Of a stretch of DNA of 64,000 nucleotides, positions 1 through 9,324 are shown one piece after another. The first letter of the stretch is position 1; every line of letters starts with the position of its first letter. Source of the stretch: Polyangiaceae bacterium. GTDB taxonomy: Bacteria > Myxococcota_A > Polyangia > Polyangiales > Polyangiaceae. The stretch is taken from assembly GCA_016715885.1 (NCBI GenBank), contig JADJXL010000012.1, forward strand, positions 27,812-91,811. Direction: 5' to 3'. Under the pieces are notes generated by a model. The model saw nothing but the letters and a program-made list of their open reading frames with translations. It did not search any database and was not told the origin of the DNA. The position numbers and the translations under genes are program-made.

Positions 1-272
1 ACATTTGCACCCGCGGGCAAATGCACGCCGTCCGAATGAATGGCTGCATGTATATCGCCGTGAACGAGCAGCGTGCCGCCGCGCTGACGCACGATGGGCA
101 ATAGCTCATTCACGAGCGACAATCGCTCGCTTGGCGACATGTCCTTTTCCCGCAAGCTCACCCAACGGCACCCGCCCTCGAGCGCCGATTGAATCACGTG
201 GGTAAGCGGCCGGCGCGCTTGTGAGCGGTCCGTAATCAATAGCAGCGGTGCGGGAAGCCGAGCCGAACGCAT
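1..272 (-). CDS. thiE: Thiamine-phosphate synthase ThiE, N-terminal part (runs off the left edge)
   Basis: The first ~90 residues of a ThiE-like TIM barrel are visible. They begin with an ATG at 272 and a hydrophobic strand followed by LLITDRSQ, then a GGCRWVSLREKDM segment and LLVHGDIHAA...DGVHLP. ThiE proteins carry the same LxxITD, QLREK and N/G-D...GVHLG signatures. The enzyme joins the thiazole phosphate and HMP-diphosphate moieties to make thiamine phosphate in the cytosol. It lies 9 bp downstream of thiG on the same strand, so it should be the last visible gene of the thiO-S-G-E operon. The C-terminal catalytic half lies outside the window, so completeness cannot be judged. Confidence 0.85.
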   Translation of the reverse strand, partial: MRSARLPAPLLLITDRSQARRPLTHVIQSALEGGCRWVSLREKDMSPSERLSLVNELLPIVRQRGGTLLVHGDIHAAIHSDGVHLPAGAN

Positions 273-281
273 TTCAAATGG

Positions 282-1082
282 TCACGTCCCAATCAGCCCA
301 AGCTCGGGGCTCGAAGCTTCAGCGCGCGTTTTCTTCGGAATTCGCCCCGCTAGGCGAGCCAGCCGTCCGGCTTCGACCGCAAACTTCATCGCCGTTGCCA
401 TTTTGACGGGATCATTGCTGCGCGACACCGCCGTGTTCAGCAATACCGCATCACATCCGAGCTCCATGGCGAGCGCTGCGTCGGATGCCGTTCCTACGCC
501 CGCATCCAATACGACGGGGACGGGCGACCGTGCGCAAATTCGTTCAATGTTGTACGGATTTAAAATGCCAAGACCCGATCCAATCGGCGAACCCAGCGGC
601 ATCACCGCAGCACACCCGATATCGGCCAATCGCTGACACACAATGGGATCATCCGTACAGTAAGGCAAAACGGTAAAACCACTCCGCACGAGCTCGTCCG
701 CCGCACGCAAGAGTTGCTCGACATCCGGATGAAGCGTTTCGCGATCGCCAATCAATTCGAGCTTCACCCAAGCGGTTTCGAGCGCTTCGCGACCGAGCTC
801 CGCGGTCAATACGGCGTCTTTCACGGTGGCGCAGCCGGCAGTGTTTGGCAAAAGAAACGCGCGACCTGCAACGAGGTCGAAGAGCGATTCGGCATGACCC
901 GACAGATCGGCCCTTCGAATCGATACGGTCAAGATTTCTGCCCCCGATGCCGTGAACGCATCGAGAAAAATATTTTGGTTCGGATACCCCGCAGATCCTA
1001 GAAACAAGCGCGACGAAAACGACCTGCCCGCAATGATCAACGAATCACTCGATTTACCATTGGTTTTTTCGTTCGACATCAT
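282..1082 (-). CDS. thiG: Thiazole synthase ThiG
   Basis: ThiG condenses 1-deoxyxylulose 5-phosphate, dehydroglycine (from ThiO) and ThiS-thiocarboxylate sulfur into the thiazole phosphate of thiamine. Visible family signatures are LIIAGRSFSSRLFLGSAGY at the N-terminus, WVKLELIGD (containing the Schiff-base lysine), VLPYCTDDPIVCQRL, VMPLGSPIGSGLGI and VPVVLDAGVGTASDAA..ELGCDAVLLNTA. The length, about 266 residues, is normal. The ATG at 1082 was chosen, 1 bp after the thiS stop; a second ATG at 1079 directly follows. Longer in-frame extensions overlap thiS and are not family-like. Translational coupling to thiS is likely. Identification is secure from sequence motifs. Confidence 0.95.
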   Translation of the reverse strand: MMSNEKTNGKSSDSLIIAGRSFSSRLFLGSAGYPNQNIFLDAFTASGAEILTVSIRRADLSGHAESLFDLVAGRAFLLPNTAGCATVKDAVLTAELGREALETAWVKLELIGDRETLHPDVEQLLRAADELVRSGFTVLPYCTDDPIVCQRLADIGCAAVMPLGSPIGSGLGILNPYNIERICARSPVPVVLDAGVGTASDAALAMELGCDAVLLNTAVSRSNDPVKMATAMKFAVEAGRLARLAGRIPKKTRAEASSPELGLIGT

Positions 1083-1083
1083 T

Positions 1084-1284
1084 TCAACCACCTTGCATGA
1101 TCTTGACGATTTCGATGTCGTCTTCCCCTGACAGCACCGTCTCTGCCCACTTCGATCTTGGCACGACGCTACCATTGATCGCTACGGCGATGCCTCGCGT
1201 TTCCACCTGGAAACCTTGCGCTGCAAGCAAATCGACAAGGCGCTCGGGCGCGGAAGTCAAGAGTTTTCCATTGAGTCGCATCAT
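1084..1284 (-). CDS. thiS: Sulfur carrier protein ThiS
   Basis: A 66-residue ubiquitin-like protein ending in the diagnostic Gly-Gly tail (KIMQGG), which is adenylated and thiocarboxylated to donate sulfur to ThiG. Other ThiS features are the LNGK start, the VAINGSVVPRSKW segment and the acidic stretch GEDDIEIVKI before the tail. The ATG at 1284 overlaps the thiO stop codon (ATGA); an in-frame ATG at 1281 is an equally possible start. It sits between thiO and thiG, the classical order for the glycine-oxidase version of the thiazole pathway. The adenylating enzyme ThiF and a sulfur-transfer protein are not in this window and would have to be elsewhere. Confidence 0.95.
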   Translation of the reverse strand: MMRLNGKLLTSAPERLVDLLAAQGFQVETRGIAVAINGSVVPRSKWAETVLSGEDDIEIVKIMQGG

Positions 1285-2468
1285 GAAGTCTCCCGGCTTT
1301 TTGTAAAACGATCAATACCAAATTTCGAGATGCGATCGTCGAGTTTTCCAATCAAAACAAAATCCGCAATCGCTTTCGCGGTGATCGGCGCGAGCAAAAT
1401 GCCATTACGATGATGTCCGGTCGCCAGCAAAAGACCATCGATGCCGGGCACCGGACCGAGCACCGGAGCGTCATCGCGGCTTCCTGGACGAAATCCCGTC
1501 CACATTTCATCAATCGCCAGCTCTTCGATTCCAGGGAGCGCACGCCATGCCGCTTCGAGCAGCGCCAGGACGCCGCCTGCCGTCAAACTCGCGTCGAACC
1601 CCTTTTCTTCCGTGGTCGCACCAATGAGCAGCCGGCCATCGAAACGCGGCACCAAGTAACTCTTCGGCGCCCATATCACGTGACGCACGAGCGGCTCTTT
1701 GGGATTCATTCGCACGGCAATCATTTGCCCTTTGACCGGCCGAACTGGAGGCATTGCTGACGAGGGCAAACCCGAGAGCATGCGTGACCACGCGCCCGCG
1801 GCAAGTACGACGATGTCTGCCGAATGAAGCTTTTCCGCAATGACGACTCCCCGCGCTCGCCCCGCCTCGATGTCGATTCCTGCGACGGGCGTGTGTTCAT
1901 GCAAATGGCCACCTGCGCGCAAAAAGGCTGTTTTCAATGCCGAAGCGACGTTGCGATTGTCGACCTGACCATCCTTTGCAGAAAAGATTGCCCCCGCCGT
2001 GCGTGGATGCAAATGCGGTTCGCGCTCGCGTGCTGCCGCGCCTGATAGCCATTCGATCGAAATCCCCAGGCTCCGCTGAAAATCGTATCTGTGGCGCAAT
2101 GCTTCCACATCGTCACGATTGAGCGCCACCACGAGCGTTCCATCGAGACGCAAATCCACTTGCTCGCCGCTCGAGGCTTCCAGTTCCTGGGCAAACTCTG
2201 GCCACATCGCTTGACTTGCGAGACACAGCGGCAAGAGCACCTGCTCGCCAGGTTCGGCTTCCACGCCAGCCGCGAGCATCCCGGCCGCGGCATGCGTTGC
2301 TCCGCGCCCCGCATCGGCCCTATCGAACACGTCTACGCGGCAGCCTGCGAGCGCCAGCCGAAAGCCGATGGAAAGGCCGATGATGCCCGCGCCAACGATG
2401 GCTACGGTCGGTCTCTCTGCGTGAACGGACGATGCGGAAATGACAGCCTCCTCGAACGATCGAGGCAT
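1281..2468 (-). CDS. thiO: Glycine oxidase ThiO (FAD-dependent)
   Basis: A DAO-family flavoprotein that oxidises glycine to dehydroglycine for thiazole formation using O2, so it belongs to the aerobic route rather than the ThiH radical route. A Rossmann FAD motif (VAIVGAGIIGLSIGFRLA) starts about 20 residues in; other DAO hallmarks are GRGATHAAAGML, PVKGQMIAV, YLVPRFDGRLLIGATTEEKGFD, MWTGFRPGSRDDAPVLGP and GHHRNGILLAPITA near the C-terminus. About 395 residues from the ATG at 2468; a TTG at 2492 would add eight residues. It is first in the thiO-S-G-E operon and divergent from the PI-PLC-like gene, so the promoter should lie in the ~105 bp between them. No TPP riboswitch fold was recognised there. 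Confidence 0.92.
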   Translation of the reverse strand: MPRSFEEAVISASSVHAERPTVAIVGAGIIGLSIGFRLALAGCRVDVFDRADAGRGATHAAAGMLAAGVEAEPGEQVLLPLCLASQAMWPEFAQELEASSGEQVDLRLDGTLVVALNRDDVEALRHRYDFQRSLGISIEWLSGAAAREREPHLHPRTAGAIFSAKDGQVDNRNVASALKTAFLRAGGHLHEHTPVAGIDIEAGRARGVVIAEKLHSADIVVLAAGAWSRMLSGLPSSAMPPVRPVKGQMIAVRMNPKEPLVRHVIWAPKSYLVPRFDGRLLIGATTEEKGFDASLTAGGVLALLEAAWRALPGIEELAIDEMWTGFRPGSRDDAPVLGPVPGIDGLLLATGHHRNGILLAPITAKAIADFVLIGKLDDRISKFGIDRFTKSRETS

Positions 2469-2574
2469 GGCCTCATGCAGCTCAAAAAGCAAGCGGTCCG
2501 CACACGCCGCTCACAAATTCTGCCTCGCAACCGAGCCCTGCCTTTCGCTACGCTCGGACGTCGGAGGTGTTCTC

Positions 2575-3597
2575 GTGTTCCGCTTCAAACGCTACGTATC
2601 GCTTGCGCTGCTTTCAGCACTCTCGGTTTTGGGTTGTGGAGGTGAAACGGGAAGCGGAAAAACCCCCGAGCCCGAACCCGTGCCGAAGTTCGATTACCCG
2701 CTCGACGACGTGCTTCGTTTGCATCACGTGCAAACCAAATCCACGCACAACAGCTACCATATCGAGACCAAGGACAACACCGTCGAAGATTGGAACTACA
2801 CGCACGCTCCGCTCGACGTGCAGCTCGGCGCGCAAGGTGTCCGGCACGTGGAGCTCGACATACGCTTCAATGCGTCGCTCGAAATCTTCGAAGTGTACCA
2901 TTTGCCCATTCTCGACGAGCAAACCACGTGTCGAAAATTCACCGACTGTTTGTCCGTCCTGAAGAAATGGTCGGATGCGCACCGAGCTCATCATGCGCTG
3001 GTGGTGCAAATCGAAATGAAAGACACGGTGCCCGAAGTTTCGGCGGAAACGTATTTCGAGGCGATGCACAAGGAAATACGTAGCGTTTGGCCTGACAATC
3101 GATTGTTCACGCCGGACGAATTGCAGGGGAGCGAAGCGACGTTGCGGGACGCCGTGAAGAAAAACGGTTGGCCGACGCTTGGCGAGCTGCGAGGGCAGGT
3201 GCTGTTCACGCTGGATGATTCGGGGACGAACCGGCAGCTCTACACGAAGAACCACACGGGTTTGGCTGGACGAATTCTCTTCGCGGACGCGTCGCCGACG
3301 GATCCGTGGGCAGCGATCGCGGTTCTGAATAGCCCGCTGGGAGATGCGGCGGCCATCGCCGAGGCGCTCGCAGCGAACATGCTCGTGCGCACGTTCGTCG
3401 ATGGAACGCAGGAGGCGCGCGATGCGGCCATGACAAACGGCGTGCACTTTTTGACGACGGACTACCCGGCGCCCGTCGACGGGATGGCTTACTGGTTCGA
3501 CTTGCCGGGCGGAACGCCGTCGCGATGCAATCCGGTCACGGCGCCTGCGGAATGCACGTCGGAGGCGATCGAGGATCCGGAGTTTGTCGGGGAGTGA
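2575..3597 (+). CDS. Calcium-dependent PI-specific phospholipase C-like lipoprotein
   Basis: About 340 residues. A GGAGG ribosome site at 2563-2567 points to the GTG at 2575, which gives a lipoprotein signal peptide (FRFKRYVSLALLSALSVLGC) and a Gly/Pro-rich linker. The mature part resembles Ca-dependent phosphoinositide phospholipase C proteins. It has the first catalytic-type histidine in KSTHNSYH, the RHVELDIRFN metal/active-site strand, the second histidine in VYHLPILDEQTTC, a long EMKDT strand, and a C-terminal FLTTDYPAP segment. Such enzymes cleave phosphoinositides or GPI-like lipids. In a predatory soil bacterium a role on prey or eukaryote lipids is plausible but unproven. Catalytic activity is inferred from motifs only. 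Confidence 0.8.
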   Translation: MFRFKRYVSLALLSALSVLGCGGETGSGKTPEPEPVPKFDYPLDDVLRLHHVQTKSTHNSYHIETKDNTVEDWNYTHAPLDVQLGAQGVRHVELDIRFNASLEIFEVYHLPILDEQTTCRKFTDCLSVLKKWSDAHRAHHALVVQIEMKDTVPEVSAETYFEAMHKEIRSVWPDNRLFTPDELQGSEATLRDAVKKNGWPTLGELRGQVLFTLDDSGTNRQLYTKNHTGLAGRILFADASPTDPWAAIAVLNSPLGDAAAIAEALAANMLVRTFVDGTQEARDAAMTNGVHFLTTDYPAPVDGMAYWFDLPGGTPSRCNPVTAPAECTSEAIEDPEFVGE

Positions 3598-3620
3598 GAT
3601 GGTTGGAGGTCAAATGGTCC

Positions 3621-4853
3621 TCACCCACGCACCGCCATCATCCCGATCCCAACGGACGCTGCCATCGCCAACGCGATGACCCCCGCGACCGCCGATAGCC
3701 ACGGACGCGGCGTCGTCTCGATGCTCGCTCCAGGCATACGCTGATCGACCGGCACGAGCCCGTCGCCCAAGAACAAAATCATCAGGACAAACCCGAAGAA
3801 ACCGCCGCCAAAATGCGCGAGTACGTCGATGCCCGGCAGGAAGCTCAAAAATACATTGAGCACCAACGGTCGCCATGCGCTCGACTTCAAGCGCGCCACG
3901 AGCAGCGGCGGCAAGAGCCCTCGAGGAAACACCACGATGGCCAAGACCGCCATCATGAGCCCCCAGATCGCCCCCGATGCACCGGCGCTCATCTTGTTGT
4001 CGGAGAAGTACGTCGTGACGAGCGCCCCACCTAGCCCGGACAAACCGTACAGGATGAAGAACCTGCGGGCACCCAAGACCGGCTCGAGCAGCATGCCCAA
4101 GTTGAAGAGCGCCAGCATGTTCATGATGAAGTGCATCACGCTCCAGTGCAGGAACGTCGATGCGTAGAGGCGCCACCATTCACCGCCACGGACGAGCGGA
4201 CCGTTTGTCGCGCCCATCCCCATGACCACCTTCGCGTACTCGGACGAGCTCGCCGTGATCATCGCGAACAGCGCCACCGCGCCGCACGCTGCGATGAGCG
4301 CGATGGTCATCGGGGTTTGTCCGCGGAGTTTGACCATGGCTTGATGGTCGCGCTCCACGAGCGATCGGCCTCGTACGAGAGCTTCCTGGAGCCGCTCGTT
4401 GGACGGCGCGTCGCTTTGCTTGATGCGCTCGGCTGCCGCTTCGAGCAGGCCGAGTTTGTCCCCAGAAACGTGTGCAAGACGGCTCGCATCGTCGACGTGA
4501 TGAAAGCCGAAGCGCACGTTGGCCGCGCCGCGAGATCCCGTCTGGAGTGCTTGCACGACCGCGGGACCACCGCCGATGGCCACCACGTGCGTCGGTACGT
4601 TGCCGGTACTTGCAACTCGAACGATCTCCGCGACGATCTCCGGCAATCGTTTCAGCGCATCGCGATCGCGCGTAGGCAGAAGAAAGATCTGCGGCGGCGC
4701 GCTGGGCGATATGAGCAATGAAAATTCCGGACGATGTTGAAGAAGCGACATCTCTGGGTCGAGGGCAAAAAGCGCGCCCAGAAGCCTGTCGCGACGCACG
4801 ACGCTCGGGTCCGTAGGTAGATCCGGCAGTGCGGTCGCGTCGTCGATCGGCAT
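3621..4853 (-). CDS. Rhomboid-family intramembrane serine protease
   Basis: A 410-residue protein with a soluble N-terminal part (about residues 1-180) that I do not recognise, followed by a six-helix rhomboid domain. The catalytic serine is in GASGA (S293) and the partner histidine in AHFGG (H347). The HxxxHxxxN element is HWSVMHFIMN (H236, H241, N245), and the GEWWRLYASTFLH loop precedes it. Rhomboids cleave transmembrane helices of substrate proteins within the inner membrane. The N-terminal domain has an alternating hydrophobic/acidic pattern and is not membrane-spanning; its role is unknown. The gene converges on the PI-PLC-like gene (23 bp gap) and is divergent from the MFS transporter. 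Confidence 0.9.
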   Translation of the reverse strand: MPIDDATALPDLPTDPSVVRRDRLLGALFALDPEMSLLQHRPEFSLLISPSAPPQIFLLPTRDRDALKRLPEIVAEIVRVASTGNVPTHVVAIGGGPAVVQALQTGSRGAANVRFGFHHVDDASRLAHVSGDKLGLLEAAAERIKQSDAPSNERLQEALVRGRSLVERDHQAMVKLRGQTPMTIALIAACGAVALFAMITASSSEYAKVVMGMGATNGPLVRGGEWWRLYASTFLHWSVMHFIMNMLALFNLGMLLEPVLGARRFFILYGLSGLGGALVTTYFSDNKMSAGASGAIWGLMMAVLAIVVFPRGLLPPLLVARLKSSAWRPLVLNVFLSFLPGIDVLAHFGGGFFGFVLMILFLGDGLVPVDQRMPGASIETTPRPWLSAVAGVIALAMAASVGIGMMAVRG

Positions 4854-4963
4854 GTGGGCAAGTTGATCGCGAACCTAGCGGGATGCAAGGCGTCGGGGCG
4901 CGTTGCGCAGTCCAAACATTCGCTCTCGGCACTCGATGCTCGGTCGAGTAACATGCGCGCGTC

Positions 4964-6394
4964 ATGCCGAACTGGCTCCAGAACTTCCTCCCGATTCTGC
5001 TTCTGCTCGTTGCGATCGGCGTTGTGATGCTTCGGTTGCCGAAGATCGACGTCGGTCATTCGGATGCGTACAAGCGGCGTCGCTTCATGAACTGGTTCCC
5101 GCTCGGCTTGACCTACGCGCTGCTCTACTTCGGGCGGTACAACTTGTCGGCCAACGCTCCGCTCTTCGACAAACTCGGACTGATGAGCAAGACCGAATTT
5201 GGCGACATCAGTGGTATCGGCTCGTTCGTCTATGGCGTGGCGTTTCTGCTCAATGGGCCCCTGGCGGATAGGTGGGGTGGTCGCGCGACGATGCTCATTT
5301 CTGCCGGTGGTTCGGCGCTCATGAACTTGCTCATGGCAAACATCATCGGGCGCGCGCAATCAGGGAGCATGGACCACGACGCCGTCATCACTGCGATGAC
5401 GGCGCTCAACACGGCGAACATGTACTTTCAAAGTTTCGGCGCCGTATCGATCGTCAAGGTCAACGCGGCGTGGTTCCACGTGCGCGAACGTGGGATGCTC
5501 GGAGGTGTTTTCGGCATTTTGATATCGCTCGGTCTTTATTTTGCATACGATGGCAGCCGCGCGATTGCCTCATCAATGGGCTTGACGAACGCATTCCTCG
5601 TACCCGCCGGAATGCTCATTGCCTTCTGTATCCTCGATAGTTTTCTCATTCGCGATTTGCCGAGCGAGGCAGGTTTCCCTGATTTCGACACTGCCGATGC
5701 ATCGAGCGGCGACACCGGTCCAAGGCAAAGCGTGCTCGAAGTTGCGCGCACACTATTTTCCCAAAAGGTCATTTGGATCATCGTTGCAATCGAATTTTGC
5801 AGCGGATTTTTGCGCAATGCCGTCATGCAATGGTACCTCGTGTTCGCCGCGAAGACCGGCGTCAAAGAGGGGTTCGTATCGTCGAACTGGGGCGTCTTGC
5901 TTTGCGTCGCAGGTATTCTCGGCGGCGTTTTCGCGGGCTTCATTTCCGACCACGTTTTCAGCGCAAGGCGCGGTCCCGTCGCGTCCGTGCTATATGGCGG
6001 GCTTCTCGTAGGGTCGCTTCTCACGCTTCTCACGCTCGGCACCGTGATGACCGGCTGGTCCGTCGTATTCATGTCGTTATGCGTCATCGGCGTGCACGGC
6101 ATGTTGTCGGGCACGGCGAGCGCCGATTTCGGTGGCAAGAAAAACGCGGGCACGGCAACGGGCTTCATCGATGGATTCGTGTACCTCGGCACCGGTGTTC
6201 AATCGCTGCTCTACGCACGCATTCTTCCCGCTGCACCGGCTGACAAAGACCCGGCCAATTGGAAAATATGGCCGATCGCCATGATCCCCGTGGCCCTCGT
6301 TGGTTTCTTTCTCGCCACGCGCGTGTGGAACGCGCGACCCAAGACGCAAGCTTCCGTTCCCGCACCAACACCCGCACCGGCTGGCGCGGAATGA
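4964..6394 (+). CDS. MFS transporter, organophosphate:phosphate antiporter type (GlpT/UhpT-like)
   Basis: A 476-residue inner-membrane protein with about 12 hydrophobic helices. The segment ALLYFGRYNLSANAP resembles the conserved Y-x-x-R-x-N region of GlpT/UhpT transporters, and PLADRWGGRATML is the MFS loop 2-3 motif. A central loop (about residues 225-245) separates the two six-helix halves. OPA-family members exchange phosphate for glycerol-3-phosphate, hexose phosphates or related compounds. The exact substrate cannot be read from this sequence. The gene stands alone and is transcribed away from the rhomboid gene; no regulator (such as a UhpABC system) is next to it. The C-terminus ends in a Pro/Ala-rich tail. 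Confidence 0.85.
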   Translation: MPNWLQNFLPILLLLVAIGVVMLRLPKIDVGHSDAYKRRRFMNWFPLGLTYALLYFGRYNLSANAPLFDKLGLMSKTEFGDISGIGSFVYGVAFLLNGPLADRWGGRATMLISAGGSALMNLLMANIIGRAQSGSMDHDAVITAMTALNTANMYFQSFGAVSIVKVNAAWFHVRERGMLGGVFGILISLGLYFAYDGSRAIASSMGLTNAFLVPAGMLIAFCILDSFLIRDLPSEAGFPDFDTADASSGDTGPRQSVLEVARTLFSQKVIWIIVAIEFCSGFLRNAVMQWYLVFAAKTGVKEGFVSSNWGVLLCVAGILGGVFAGFISDHVFSARRGPVASVLYGGLLVGSLLTLLTLGTVMTGWSVVFMSLCVIGVHGMLSGTASADFGGKKNAGTATGFIDGFVYLGTGVQSLLYARILPAAPADKDPANWKIWPIAMIPVALVGFFLATRVWNARPKTQASVPAPTPAPAGAE

Positions 6395-6518
6395 AGCACC
6401 CGTGGCGCCGGCGATACGTCCGTGGATAGGGGGACACGTCGCATCGGCCACAGGGCATCGAAATCCGCCGCATTTACTTTGATCCCGGATCGGCATGCTC
6501 CATGAAGGGCGTGCCGTC

Positions 6519-7610
6519 ATGTTCGCTCGCACCGCTCTCTTCGCCCTCGCCGTCTCCGCGTTTGGTTGCTCCAAGCCCCAAACACCCGTGCAGCTTCATG
6601 AAGCCACGGCGGCCCCCATCGTCGTCATCGACGATGCCCCACCAGCATCCGCGGACAAACCTACCGCTTCTTCGGCGCAGATCGACGCTGCCGCGTTCGC
6701 ACACGTCGTCGTCGATCAAGGCGAAGCGCTCGTCGTGCTCTCGACCGAGCCGGATGAAGCGCACTGGGCAAAAGGTGCGCCGAGCCTCGTGGGCAAAGCG
6801 AGCCCCATCGTCATGCGGCGCAACGTCGATCGAGCAGCGCTACCGGAGTTCATCAAGCGTCACATCGGCCGCGAGGTGGTTCTCGTGGGCCCGAGCGGTG
6901 AGGTTTGTCGCGGTACGCTCAGCTCGCCCTTCATCCTCGGGCGCGTCGAGCCTCATTTCGGCGAGCGAGAACGCTGGAGCGGCGAAGAGATCGACGGCGT
7001 CATGACCCCGCCCGCGTCGGAAGAACGCATCGCTGAAGAGGCTTGGTCCATGAGCTCGGGTGGACGCGTTCTCGTTGCCGAGTTGGTCGGGACAAGCGGC
7101 GATTGTCGGGACGCACTTTTTGCTCGAGCGCAGGATTTGCCGGTGATCACGGCGGCTGCTGCACGTCGACCGTCGGCATCGATCACGGCTCGCGCGATGG
7201 ATGAGCTGCGCAAGCTGCCTGCGTACGGTGCGTTGGAAGAGGCGTACCGAAAGTCGCAAAGCGTGACGAAGTCGTCGTCTTGGACGGAGAGCGACGATGC
7301 GGATGTGACGGTGCACGAATTTTCGACGAACGCGGCGACGTTCGTATGGCTCTCGGCATCGGCAGGGCAGCCGTGTAGTGACTTCTCTGGACGCATCGAC
7401 GTGCTCTGGAAAGTGTACGGGCCGACCGCGAAAGAGCTCGAGTTCGAGCGGCTTTTCGATGGCGAGACGGAGTTCGAGCCGGAGCTCGTCGTCCACTCGC
7501 CGGGCGAGAAATTGCCGTCCTTCGTGGGGCGGGAATCGATCTTGCGCCAAGGTTCCGCCGGGTATGCCGTCGAGAATCTTCACGTTCCGTACCTCGACTG
7601 CCCCTGCTGA
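6519..7610 (+). CDS. Predicted lipoprotein of unknown function
   Basis: About 363 residues. The ATG at 6519 gives a short signal peptide (MFARTALFALAVSAFGC) with a lipobox-like AFGC and a Pro/Ala-rich linker after the cysteine, so the protein is probably lipid-anchored in the envelope. An ATG eight codons upstream (6495) is possible but places charged residues before the signal peptide. The mature protein has alternating strand-like segments (VLVAELVGTSGDC, VTVHEFSTNAATFVW) and scattered cysteines, including a C-terminal LDCPC. I recognise no family. It lies between the transporter and the outer-membrane-like protein, with roughly 125-165 bp gaps on both sides, so it is probably transcribed alone. 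Confidence 0.6.
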   Translation: MFARTALFALAVSAFGCSKPQTPVQLHEATAAPIVVIDDAPPASADKPTASSAQIDAAAFAHVVVDQGEALVVLSTEPDEAHWAKGAPSLVGKASPIVMRRNVDRAALPEFIKRHIGREVVLVGPSGEVCRGTLSSPFILGRVEPHFGERERWSGEEIDGVMTPPASEERIAEEAWSMSSGGRVLVAELVGTSGDCRDALFARAQDLPVITAAAARRPSASITARAMDELRKLPAYGALEEAYRKSQSVTKSSSWTESDDADVTVHEFSTNAATFVWLSASAGQPCSDFSGRIDVLWKVYGPTAKELEFERLFDGETEFEPELVVHSPGEKLPSFVGRESILRQGSAGYAVENLHVPYLDCPC

Positions 7611-7776
7611 GAGGGCTGGTCGGGAAAAACCTTTCGTCGGGTGTGCTGCCGGACGCATTGTCGGCGCGGTGCTCTTCCTTGCTCGATCGATCTCGGTGCG
7701 AATTGACGTCGGGCGAAAGGTGTGAGAAACACTAGGCTTCGTTCGAGAGCTTGGTGGATCGTCAGTGAGGCGCGGG

Positions 7777-9318
7777 ATGAAGTATCGTTTCGGGTTTGTC
7801 GTTGCCGTCGGTGTGGGACTTTTTGGTCAAGCATCGGCGCTTGCGCAGCAGCCGCAGCCTCCTCCGGCGCCTGCGCCTGCTGCACCTTCCGCGGACAAAC
7901 CTCCGGCGGACGCGGCGCCAGCGCCCTCGGACAAACCTGCCGACGCAGCGCCTCCGCCGACCGATCCAGTTGCAGGTCAAACGGATCCGAATGCACAGCC
8001 GGCGCCGAAGCCTGCCGAGCCGACGCCGAACGCGCCGCCGGCACCTCCGCCGCCAGGTGCAACGACGACTGCGCCGCCGGCGCCGCCGCCGGTGACGTTG
8101 CCCCCGTATCTGACGGGTGGTCCGCAATCGATTACGGTCGTTCCGCCGCCTGCGAATACGCAGCCATCGATCACCGCCACGCCTGCGGCGCCTGGTCCCG
8201 GGGCCGATGCGGGCGTCGTACCAAAGAAAAAGCCGGCCTACGTCCCGTGGCGCGGAACGAACATCAACTGGCACACGGGCGCGACGACCACTGCGCTGGG
8301 GATTGGCCGGGACAACCAAAGCAGCTCGCACGAGCAAATATCGACGGGTTTCAACCTCACGCTCAATTATTTCGTTCTCGATCCAAAGCTGGCCGATGGC
8401 AGCCCGCGCGGGTATTCGTTTCGTGTCCAAACGGCGCTGGGATTCGATACCGAATTGACGGACAGCGACGTCACGAAGACGAAGCGCGAGCCACAATTTC
8501 GCGATTTGCCTCTTCAAGGCATTCTTTCGAAACCTTTGTGGAAAAGCGCAAATGAGGAATGGGGCCTGTCGTTGGTGATGAACGGTACGGTCTTGCTTCC
8601 CACGTCGAAGGTATCTTACTCGCGGGGCGTTTACCTCACGACCTCCCCTCGCGCATTGCTCATGGCGACCGTGCCGCTTCGAGGCAAGAAAGCTGACTTT
8701 TTGCAAAATGTTTTCGTTGGTTTGAGTGGTCGTTGGGATCATCAATTCAGCCGCGCGAACGTACCGACGAACCCCGACATTCAACGGCCCCGACAAACCA
8801 TTTCCGGCGCGACCATCATGTCGGATCAGCTCACCGGGGGCTCATTGGAGACGAACAGCCTACGCACGGGTATGTTCCTTTTCTTCAGCGAAAAGCTCTT
8901 CGATCATACGTTGTGGGTGTTCCTGAGCGGTGGTCTTCAATATGGGCTCCTCAATGACGTCACAAACAGTGGATGTGTGCAACTCGCGACGGGTTGTGCC
9001 GAGCCGACCCGAGCGCAAAATCCCGTGACCACGCGCTATTCGACGAGCTTCGCCATCGGCGCGAGTTACTTCCCCGCCGCCGAATGGGGCTTCGATATCA
9101 CGTACTCCAATGGCAATGGCCAGCTCGGCCTCGACGGTCAACGCCGCAATCCGCTCTACAGCCCCGACGCAAGCTTGAACCTGAGCGTCATTCTGTCTCT
9201 CGACGCCATTTACGAGCGCTTTACCGGTCCAGGACGCGACGATCCGTTCATCGTTTTCGGTCGGAACTCGACGCCTCCTCCCATGCAGCCGTTGCGATCG
9301 CTCGACACCGTCTTCTAA
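7777..9318 (+). CDS. Secreted/outer-membrane beta-barrel-like protein with Pro/Ala-rich N-terminal linker
   Basis: About 513 residues. A signal peptide (MKYRFGFVVAVGVGLFGQASALAQ) is followed by about 130 residues made almost entirely of Pro, Ala, Gln and Asp. After this comes a C-terminal region of about 350 residues rich in alternating polar/aromatic segments (FNLTLNYFVLD, YSFRVQTALGFD, FLSGGLQYGLL, WGFDITYSNGNGQLGL), as expected for a transmembrane beta barrel. The linker could cross the periplasm or peptidoglycan. I do not recognise the barrel family. An in-frame GTG four codons upstream (7765) is an alternative start. A strong hairpin follows the stop codon. Confidence 0.65.
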   Translation: MKYRFGFVVAVGVGLFGQASALAQQPQPPPAPAPAAPSADKPPADAAPAPSDKPADAAPPPTDPVAGQTDPNAQPAPKPAEPTPNAPPAPPPPGATTTAPPAPPPVTLPPYLTGGPQSITVVPPPANTQPSITATPAAPGPGADAGVVPKKKPAYVPWRGTNINWHTGATTTALGIGRDNQSSSHEQISTGFNLTLNYFVLDPKLADGSPRGYSFRVQTALGFDTELTDSDVTKTKREPQFRDLPLQGILSKPLWKSANEEWGLSLVMNGTVLLPTSKVSYSRGVYLTTSPRALLMATVPLRGKKADFLQNVFVGLSGRWDHQFSRANVPTNPDIQRPRQTISGATIMSDQLTGGSLETNSLRTGMFLFFSEKLFDHTLWVFLSGGLQYGLLNDVTNSGCVQLATGCAEPTRAQNPVTTRYSTSFAIGASYFPAAEWGFDITYSNGNGQLGLDGQRRNPLYSPDASLNLSVILSLDAIYERFTGPGRDDPFIVFGRNSTPPPMQPLRSLDTVF

Positions 9319-9324
9319 TCACTG

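Noticed and set aside
2468..2600. Possible TPP riboswitch upstream of thiO
   Set aside because: The conserved CTGAGA-type core and the paired thi-box elements could not be found on the minus strand.
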